DNA of 49,052 nt from positions 1 through 49,052 of the forward strand of contig WOUW01000022.1 in the NCBI GenBank assembly GCA_009773055.1, written 5' to 3'. The notes under the pieces were generated by a model. The model did not search any database. It was not told the origin of the DNA and saw only the letters and a list, made by a program, of their open reading frames with translations. A program made the position numbers and the translations under genes. Below are positions 43,260 through 49,052 of this stretch, piece by piece. This stretch comes from Paracoccaceae bacterium. GTDB lineage: Bacteria > Pseudomonadota > Alphaproteobacteria > Rhodobacterales > Rhodobacteraceae. Position 1 is the stretch's first letter. Each line of letters starts with the position of its first letter.

Positions 43260-44030
43260 ATGCCCGCCCCTCTGAACCGTCTGAAACATCGCCTCGCCGC
43301 CGGGGAAACCGTCTATGGTTGCTGGCTTGGAATGGCCGACCCCTACGCTGCCGAAATGGCTGCAACCTGCGGCTTCGACTGGCTTTTGGTCGACGGCGAG
43401 CATGCGCCGAACGACCTGCGCTCGACAATGGCACAATTGGCAGTCATCGAGCCTTCGCCCAGCCAGCCGGTGGTGCGCCTGCGTGACGACGACCCTGCCA
43501 GGATCAAGCAGGCGCTGGACGCGGGCGCGCAAAGCCTGCTGATCCCGATGATCGAGACCGCCGACCAGGCCCGCCGCGCGCTGGCCGCCACCCGCTACCC
43601 GCCCGAGGGTATCCGGGGGGTCGGCTCCTCCCTCGCCCGCGCCTCGCGCTTTTCGGCGATCCCGGACTATCTGAAAACTGCGAACGACCAGATTTGCCTG
43701 ATCCTGCAGGTTGAAAGCAGGGCGGGATTGGCGGCGCTGAATGATATCCTCGCCATCCCCGGCATCGACTGCGTTTTCATCGGCCCTTCGGACCTTGCGG
43801 CCGACATGGGTCACCTTGGAAACGCCAGCCACCCGGAGGTCCGTGCCGCCGTGATGGACGCGCTGGCCCGGATCGCAGCCTCTGGCAAAGCCGCTGGAAT
43901 GCTGTCGACCGAAGACGCGTTCATTGCCGATTGCCTGCAGGCCGGCGCGCGATTTGTTGGCGTTGGCATCGACGTTCTCGCCTATGTCGGCGCGCTGCGG
44001 GCGCGGGCAAGGCAGTTCATCCCGGGCTGA
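43260..44030 (+). CDS. hpaI: 4-hydroxy-2-oxoheptanedioate aldolase
   Basis: A 256-residue class II pyruvate aldolase. Conserved parts are DWLLVDGEHAPNDL (catalytic His), LLIPMIETADQAR (metal-binding Glu), GVGSSLARASRF and CVFIGPSDLAADMG (metal-binding Asp). It releases pyruvate and succinate semialdehyde. Starts three bases after hpaH and ends four bases before the convergent PLP-cyclase gene. Confidence 0.94.
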   Translation: MPAPLNRLKHRLAAGETVYGCWLGMADPYAAEMAATCGFDWLLVDGEHAPNDLRSTMAQLAVIEPSPSQPVVRLRDDDPARIKQALDAGAQSLLIPMIETADQARRALAATRYPPEGIRGVGSSLARASRFSAIPDYLKTANDQICLILQVESRAGLAALNDILAIPGIDCVFIGPSDLAADMGHLGNASHPEVRAAVMDALARIAASGKAAGMLSTEDAFIADCLQAGARFVGVGIDVLAYVGALRARARQFIPG

Positions 44031-44034
44031 CGGC

Positions 44035-46008
44035 TCAGTCCAAAACCAACGCCAGCGCCCGGATGGGTGAACCCGTCCCGTCCTTGATCTTCAACGGCGT
44101 CACGATCAGCACTGCGCCTTTCGGCGGCAGTTGGTCGAGATTGCAGAGGCTTGCGAGCCCAAAACAGTTGTCCCGGTGCAGGAAGTTGTGCGCCGGGAAA
44201 GGCGGGCTGAACTTGCCCGCCATCCCCGCGTCCGTGCCGATGCACTGCGTGCCCCAGCCGACGATGCCTTTGCCCAAGAGGTAGTCGATGCAGTCCGTGG
44301 ACGGACCGGGGGAATGTGAGCCGTCCTCGTAAGGATCGGGGTCCTCGTTCAGGAACAACTCCTCGTCATGCGACCGCTTGTCCCAGTCGGTGCGCATCAG
44401 CACCCATTCGCCCGGACCGATTGGCCCGTGCTTCGCCTCCCAGGCCTTCACATGCGCGGCGGTCAGAAGGAAATCAGGGTCGGCGGCGGCCTCGGCCGAG
44501 CAGTCGATGACGTTCGCGGGCGCGATCAGGCGCTGGACCGACAAGGTGTCGGTAAAGCCGTCGGGGTGATCCTTGCCCGACAGCCAATGGTGCGGCGCGT
44601 CGAAATGGGTGCCGGAGTGTTCGCCGAGTTCGAGCCAGTTCCAGGCCCAGAACGGGCCGTCGGTGTCGTATTCGCTGATCCTGTGGATCGCGACCTTGGG
44701 CGTGTTCCGCGCGAGATCTTCGGGAAGCCGGAGGATCGGCGTCTCGGGCCCCAGCTGGGCTGTCAGGTCCACGACCCTAACTGCTCCGCCCGCCAGCCCG
44801 GAAGCCAGCGCTGCCAGCACTTCTGCCGCGCCTTTGGCCTTCTCCCCCTGCCCCGCAAAGCGACAGCGGCGGCGGGTCATCACCTCCTCCATCATGTCGA
44901 AGACAGCATCAACTGCACGTTCTTCCGTGACGAAACCCGGCGACATCCGCAGGATCGGGCCGCGGAAATCGACGGAATAACCTTCGACCCCCAGCGCGCC
45001 GACGCAGGCTGCCGCTTCGGCCTTGTCCGGCATCCGGATCATCACCGCGCCGCCCCGCCTGTCGGGGTCGCGCGGTGAATGGAGCGGCAGGTTCAGCCGG
45101 TCGGCGCGGGTGATCACCCGGTCCACCAAACGGCGGTTGTGAGCGGCGACGTCGTTCAGATCCTGTTTCGAAAACCACTCCAGAGCCGGAAGCGAAGCGA
45201 TAGCCGCGACCGACCCCGGCGTACCGGTGTCGAAGCGGCGGACGTCGGGGGCGTACTCGAACTTGTCGAGATCCCAGGAGAACGGGTTGTTCTGGCTGAA
45301 CCAGCCCCGGCCTTCCGGCATCAGAGTCGGGATCAGGTCCTTGTCGGCATAAAGGATGCCTGCCCCCGGCGTCCCGCAGAGCCATTTGAGGCTGGTCGAG
45401 ACGACAAAGTCGACCCTCGGATTCATCGCGTCGAACGGCATCAGGCCCGCGCCCTGCGTGATGTCGACAACCATCAGAGTGCCCATTGTGCGGCCGTGGG
45501 CGACGAGCGCCGGGTAGTCCATCTTGGAGGACCCGATCGAGGTGACCCAGGTGATGAGGGCGAGGCCTACGTCAGGGGTCCAATGGGCGAGGTAATCCTC
45601 GGTCTCCACCCAGGCGCGGCCTTCGGAAAGGGGGACGGTGGTCAGGGTGAAGCCCATCTTCGGGGCGAGACCTGCGAGGAGAAAATGGAGCGAGGGGAAG
45701 CAGTCGGCGGCGGCGAGGACTTTTTTGCCGCGCAGGCTTCCTTCCGGCAGGGCGCGGAGGATTTTCTGCAGGCCTTCAGTCACGTTGTCGACGGTGGTGA
45801 GGCTGCCCTTCGGGACATTGATCAACCGACGCCAGCGGTCGATGAAGTCCTGCCGCTTGCGCAGGACGTAGCCCCACTGCTTGTCGTTCGGGGCAGCCCA
45901 GACCTCGGAGAACTCGGCCATCGCGCGGGACAGGTCTTCTTCCTTGCCGGGGTAGATGCCGATGGAATGGTAGAGGAAGTAGCCCCCCTCGGTCGTGTTG
46001 CGGGTCAT
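44035..46008 (-). CDS. Fusion: kynureninase-like PLP domain + KynB-like cyclase/formamidase domain
   Basis: A 657-residue two-domain protein. Residues 1-385 form a class V aminotransferase-fold PLP domain: N75/T77 region for phosphate, D182 (VVDITQGAG) contacting the pyridine ring, and Schiff-base lysine K208 in STSLKWLCGTPGAG, the form seen in kynureninase-like proteins. After a linker (386-410), residues 411-657 are a cyclase-family metal hydrolase with EHSGTHFDAPHHW (463-475), the metal site of bacterial kynurenine formamidase (KynB), and GWGTQCIGTDAG. In the kynurenine route these would be consecutive activities, formamidase then kynureninase. The real substrate may differ, since neighbours are a P450, a ferredoxin and a GS-like ligase. 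The frame is continuous, without a stop or shift. The preferred ATG is at 46008. Confidence 0.82.
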   Translation of the reverse strand: MTRNTTEGGYFLYHSIGIYPGKEEDLSRAMAEFSEVWAAPNDKQWGYVLRKRQDFIDRWRRLINVPKGSLTTVDNVTEGLQKILRALPEGSLRGKKVLAAADCFPSLHFLLAGLAPKMGFTLTTVPLSEGRAWVETEDYLAHWTPDVGLALITWVTSIGSSKMDYPALVAHGRTMGTLMVVDITQGAGLMPFDAMNPRVDFVVSTSLKWLCGTPGAGILYADKDLIPTLMPEGRGWFSQNNPFSWDLDKFEYAPDVRRFDTGTPGSVAAIASLPALEWFSKQDLNDVAAHNRRLVDRVITRADRLNLPLHSPRDPDRRGGAVMIRMPDKAEAAACVGALGVEGYSVDFRGPILRMSPGFVTEERAVDAVFDMMEEVMTRRRCRFAGQGEKAKGAAEVLAALASGLAGGAVRVVDLTAQLGPETPILRLPEDLARNTPKVAIHRISEYDTDGPFWAWNWLELGEHSGTHFDAPHHWLSGKDHPDGFTDTLSVQRLIAPANVIDCSAEAAADPDFLLTAAHVKAWEAKHGPIGPGEWVLMRTDWDKRSHDEELFLNEDPDPYEDGSHSPGPSTDCIDYLLGKGIVGWGTQCIGTDAGMAGKFSPPFPAHNFLHRDNCFGLASLCNLDQLPPKGAVLIVTPLKIKDGTGSPIRALALVLD

Positions 46009-46077
46009 GGATCGTGGGACCTCCCTGGCCGTGGGGTCGAGAGTGCCAGCCTCGGCGGGGGGCCGCAAGGGTTACAG

Positions 46078-46094
46078 CTGCCCACGGTGGGCAG
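46078..46094. promoter_or_regulatory. 17-bp palindrome upstream of the PLP-cyclase fusion gene
   Basis: CTGCCCAC-G-GTGGGCAG, with 8-bp perfect arms, lies 70 bp before the start at 46008. On the minus strand TATAGT, a possible -10 box, stands just upstream of it. A repressor operator is plausible; no regulator gene is in this part of the window. Confidence 0.45.
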
Positions 46095-46246
46095 ATTTGG
46101 AGACTATAATGAAAACAAAATCTTGCGCGTGGCCATTCAGGGTTTCTTAAGGATTTGCCAGCCATCCGGCAGTTGCGAAAAGGGCGAGGACGGCACGGTC
46201 CAGCCCGCCCACGGTGCCGTCCGGTGGACCGTGAAATCGGTCGTCG

Positions 46247-46561
46247 TCAGGCCTCTGGAACAGAAACCACGATCCCGTCCAGTGCCGCGCTCATCCTGAC
46301 CTGACAGGACAGCCGCGAGGTTGGCTGACGGTCGGCCTCGGTGATGTCGAGCATGTCTTCCTCGAACGGTCCCGGTTCCCCTGCCCTGTCCGCCCAAGTG
46401 GGGTGGACAACCACATGGCAGGTGGCGCAGGACATCGAGCCACCGCATTCGCCGATGATGCCCGGGACGCCGTGCCTGGTGGCGGCTTCCATCAGGCTTT
46501 GGCCTTCGGGCACGTCGAGGGTGATCTCGCGGCCATCGGCCAGGTTCCAGGTGGCTTTCAT
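46247..46561 (-). CDS. [2Fe-2S] ferredoxin, adrenodoxin/putidaredoxin type
   Basis: A 104-residue electron carrier. Cluster ligands are C39, C45, C48 (GECGGSMSCATCHVVV) and C86 (SRLSCQV), the spacing of vertebrate-type ferredoxins serving P450s. It lies between the ligase gene and the PLP-cyclase gene and is the likely donor for the P450 encoded upstream in the same direction. A matching ferredoxin reductase is not seen in the window. Confidence 0.94.
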   Translation of the reverse strand: MKATWNLADGREITLDVPEGQSLMEAATRHGVPGIIGECGGSMSCATCHVVVHPTWADRAGEPGPFEEDMLDITEADRQPTSRLSCQVRMSAALDGIVVSVPEA

Positions 46562-46570
46562 GGCTAACCC

Positions 46571-47863
46571 TCAGACATACCAGATATAATAGTCGCGCAA
46601 TGCCGCGCCTTCGAGGCCTTGCGTCTTTGTGACCTCGATCCGTTTCATGAAGAGGTGATGTTCCACCAGCTCTGGGCCGAGGGCTGCGGCCAGCGCGGTG
46701 TCAGCCTCCAGGTCGTCCATCGCTTCGGCCAGTGAGGCCGCGACGCCGTAGCCTGCATCGGTGCGGTCGAAGCCGTCGCCGGCCTCGGGCGCGGGGAGGG
46801 TGTAGGCGTTTTCGACGCCCAGAAGCCCGGCCTGCAGGAGGGCGGCGAGGGCGTTGTAGGGGTTGCAACTGGCGTCGGCCATGCGGTGTTCGAGGCGGGT
46901 CTTCGGGCCGCCCTCTTCGGACACACGCACGGTCACGCCGCGATGGTCGCCGCCCCAGTTGCACCAGTAGCCCGACATCGAGGCGGGTTGCAGGCGCAGG
47001 TAGCTGCCGACCGTGGGGGCGAGGAGACCGGCAAGGCCCTTGTGGTGGTGCAGCCAGCCCGCGACCACGCCCTTTGCAAGGTCGTTCATGTGGTCGGGGC
47101 CGCCCTTTGGCCCGGTTGCCAGCGCGTTCTTGCCTGCCTTGTCGGCGAAGGAAAGGTTGAAATGGAGGCCAGAGCCGCCCTTTTCCAGGATCGGTTTTGG
47201 CAGGAAGGTCAACAGGATACCGTGTTCCAGCGCCACTTCGCGGGCCATCTGGCGGAAGAGGACCATTTCGTCCACCGCCTTGACCGCATCATCATAGGCG
47301 AGAGTGAATTCGTACTGCGGGGTGTCGTATTCGGCTGTGATGAGTTCAAGGCGGAAGCCTGCCTCCTCGGCACGTTGCCAGATCGCATCGGTGAAGCCTG
47401 CTGGGTCGGCGAAGGGGCCGGTGCCGTAGACGATGCCGCCGGGGGCGTGCATCGGGGCAAGGCTATCATCCTCGTTGATCTCGAAGGCGAAGGCTTCCAG
47501 TTCGATCCCGACTTTGGCGGTCAGGCCTTTGCCGGTCCAGGCCGCGACGGCGCGTTTCAGGGCCGAGCGGGGGCAGAGCGGGATGCGCGCGCCGTCACTG
47601 TCGTAAAGATCTCCGGTGACGACCTTGGTGTCGGGCTCCCACCCGTCGCGGATTTCCTCGGCGACCCAGCGCAGTTCCATGTCCGGGATGCCCTCGCGGC
47701 ACTTGGTGTGGGGGGCGTCAAGGATCAGGTCCTTGTCCCAGTGGACCGAGAAGGTCGGACGCGCCATGCGCGTGCCGTCGGATTTCAGCTTGGACGCGGG
47801 CAGGTATTTGCCGCGCATCAGGCTGAGATGATCGCAGAACATCGCGCGCAGGCGGTCGGCCAT
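46571..47863 (-). CDS. Glutamine synthetase family protein (possible gamma-glutamyl-amide ligase)
   Basis: A 430-residue protein of the glutamine synthetase fold. Recognisable parts are KVGIELEAFAFEI (metal-binding glutamates), GGSGLHFNLSF, RLQPASMSGYWCNWGGDHRG and TRLEHRMADASCNPYNALAAL. It is shorter and more divergent than housekeeping GlnA and lacks its adenylylation loop sequence, so it is more like GlnT/PuuA-type enzymes that glutamylate amines. The context with a P450 and ferredoxin suggests a catabolic amine, as in known gamma-glutamylation pathways; substrate unknown. Confidence 0.85.
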   Translation of the reverse strand: MADRLRAMFCDHLSLMRGKYLPASKLKSDGTRMARPTFSVHWDKDLILDAPHTKCREGIPDMELRWVAEEIRDGWEPDTKVVTGDLYDSDGARIPLCPRSALKRAVAAWTGKGLTAKVGIELEAFAFEINEDDSLAPMHAPGGIVYGTGPFADPAGFTDAIWQRAEEAGFRLELITAEYDTPQYEFTLAYDDAVKAVDEMVLFRQMAREVALEHGILLTFLPKPILEKGGSGLHFNLSFADKAGKNALATGPKGGPDHMNDLAKGVVAGWLHHHKGLAGLLAPTVGSYLRLQPASMSGYWCNWGGDHRGVTVRVSEEGGPKTRLEHRMADASCNPYNALAALLQAGLLGVENAYTLPAPEAGDGFDRTDAGYGVAASLAEAMDDLEADTALAAALGPELVEHHLFMKRIEVTKTQGLEGAALRDYYIWYV

Positions 47864-47945
47864 TGTTGTTGTCCCCTGTTTCTTAATGGTCGCGTGATTG
47901 TCGAGGAAAACCGGTTCCCACTTTTCCTCATCACGCTCCGTTGGA

Positions 47946-49052
47946 TTATTGCAGCGTCACGCGGACGGGCAGGTTTTTCAATCCGGCCACGAAGTTCGAG
48001 CGCAGGAATTTCTGCTCTCCCGCCGGTTCGATGGATGAGATGCGTTTGGCGAGTTCCTGGAACAGGACGCGGACTTCCAGCCGCGCGAGCCACATGCCAA
48101 GGCAGAGGTGCGGGCCGCCTTGTCCGAAGGCGAGGTGCTTGTTCGGGGTCCGGCCAAGATCGACGCGGAAGGGCTGGTCGAAAGCGGATTCGTCGCGGTT
48201 GGCGGAGGCGAACCAGTAGAGGACCTTGTCTCCGGCCTTGATCTCTTTGCCGTGCAGCTCGAAGTCGCGGGTCGCGGTGCGGCGGAAGTAGCTGGTCGGG
48301 CTGGCCCAACGGATGATTTCGTCCGCCATGGTGTCGTCGACCGCACCGGACTGGATGAGGGGCAGGAGTTCGGGCTGGTGCGCCAGCGCCTGCAAGCCGG
48401 CGGCTATCGAGTAGCGGGTGGTGTCGTTCCCGGCGGCGACGACGAGGCAGAAGAAGTTGCGAAACTCGTTTTCCGGCATGACCTGGCCGTCGTGGCCGGG
48501 TTGCAGGATCATGTGCAGGACGCCAGAGGTGTCCCCGGCGGCTTCCTTCCGCTTCATCAGGTCCTTGGCGTAGACGAAAAGCTCGGCCCCGGCGGGCGAG
48601 TTGAAGGGCATCATGCGGAATTCGTCGGTGGTCAGCTTGTCGAGGACGTGGGGGGTGAAATCAGGGTCGGTGTTGGCGATGAGGGCGTCGCCCTTTTCCA
48701 CCAGCCAGGGGAGGTCCTCGTCGGGGAGGCCCACGATCCGACCGAGCATCCGCATCGGCAACTCGCGGGCGATGTCCTTCGTGGCGTCGAAGGTTTCCTT
48801 GGCTAGAGCGGTGTCGAGGATCGTGGCGCATAGATCGCGGATGGACTGCTCGAAAGTCGCAATGACGGGCTTGGAGAAGGCCTTGGCGACCTTGACGCGG
48901 GTCATCATGTGTTCGGGCGGGTCGGTTTCCTGGAAGGTGCGGCGGGCGAGATATTCTTCGTAGCTCTGATCCTCCATCCGGATGCCGCGGGCCGAGGAGA
49001 GGAGGTCGGGCTGGCCGTTCAGCCGGTGGATGTCCTCGTGCCTTGTGACGGA
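47946..49052 (-). CDS. Cytochrome P450 (partial, 5' end outside window)
   Basis: 368 residues are visible; the frame stays open from the stop at 47946 to the window edge, reading VTRHEDIHRLNGQPDLLSSA before the first internal ATG at 48977, so the true start lies beyond. The I-helix is AAGNDTTRYS, the E-x-x-R motif is DEIIRW, and the haem loop is FGQGGPHLCLGMWLA with the cysteine ligand. It is a class I bacterial P450 that would take electrons from the ferredoxin in this cluster. Substrate unknown. HMMTRVKVAKAFSKP is the usual C-helix region. Confidence 0.93.
   Translation of the reverse strand, partial: SVTRHEDIHRLNGQPDLLSSARGIRMEDQSYEEYLARRTFQETDPPEHMMTRVKVAKAFSKPVIATFEQSIRDLCATILDTALAKETFDATKDIARELPMRMLGRIVGLPDEDLPWLVEKGDALIANTDPDFTPHVLDKLTTDEFRMMPFNSPAGAELFVYAKDLMKRKEAAGDTSGVLHMILQPGHDGQVMPENEFRNFFCLVVAAGNDTTRYSIAAGLQALAHQPELLPLIQSGAVDDTMADEIIRWASPTSYFRRTATRDFELHGKEIKAGDKVLYWFASANRDESAFDQPFRVDLGRTPNKHLAFGQGGPHLCLGMWLARLEVRVLFQELAKRISSIEPAGEQKFLRSNFVAGLKNLPVRVTLQ

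Noticed and set aside
16715-46094. Possible common motif between TGCCCACGCGTGGACA (about 16713) and CTGCCCACGGTGGGCAG (46078)
   Set aside because: Only TGCCCAC and GTGG are shared, the centres differ, and short GC-rich dyads are frequent in this genome.

Overview
The window reads as a chromosome segment of an alphaproteobacterium of the Rhodobacter/Paracoccus group (Rhodobacteraceae in the broad sense). The evidence is high GC throughout, tightly packed genes with ATGA/GTGA stop-start overlaps, and typical family members: heterotetrameric sarcosine oxidase, CcmI-RuvX-DUF1289, Fe-type superoxide dismutase, a LysM membrane protein and UgpC-type sugar transporters. I found no rRNA, tRNA, CRISPR array, phage gene or transposase.

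Layout. 1-4.1 kb: the 5' part of an Atm1-type ABC exporter (cut by the window edge), a divergent ArsR regulator, a LysM protein, a LOG-family protein and sodB. 4.2-10.5 kb: a sarcosine oxidase locus read leftward (soxB, small membrane protein, FkbM methyltransferase, soxD, soxA, soxG), with a strong hairpin splitting it in the middle. 10.7-12.7 kb: ccmI-ruvX-DUF1289. 12.8-16.7 kb: a 2-oxoglutarate-oxygenase-like protein with a TauE/SafE transporter, a Bcr/CflA efflux protein and dusA. 17.0-21.0 kb: a small unknown gene, two divergent secreted Gly/Asn-rich proteins (one PepSY-like), a response regulator gene that is broken by an internal deletion and frameshift, and its intact PhoQ-like kinase.

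21.0-38.0 kb: fourteen consecutive leftward genes form a catabolic island. In transcription order they are Gfo/Idh dehydrogenase, fused CoA-transferase, enoyl-CoA hydratase, aldehyde dehydrogenase, solute-binding protein, two permeases, UgpC-type ATPase, GMC oxidoreductase, SDR, second GMC oxidoreductase, Dabb protein, DUF993 aldolase-like protein, LacI regulator and glycerate 2-kinase. The combination fits uptake and oxidation of a polyol, sugar or sugar-derived compound ending partly in glycerate. I do not recognise a described pathway with this gene set. Two LacI-type operator-like sequences 20 bp apart stand just upstream of its first gene.

38.2-44.0 kb: hpaR and, divergently, hpaF-hpaE-hpaD-hpaG-hpaH-hpaI, a complete homoprotocatechuate meta-cleavage lower pathway with a type I (vicinal-oxygen-chelate) HpaD. 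A perfect palindrome lies between hpaR and hpaF. 44.0-49.05 kb: a convergent leftward cluster of cytochrome P450 (cut by the right edge), glutamine-synthetase-like ligase, [2Fe-2S] ferredoxin and a protein fusing a kynureninase-like PLP domain to a KynB-like cyclase/formamidase domain.

The most noteworthy items are the PLP-cyclase fusion with its P450/ferredoxin/ligase partners, the 17-kb catabolic island with its twin operators, and the broken response regulator.
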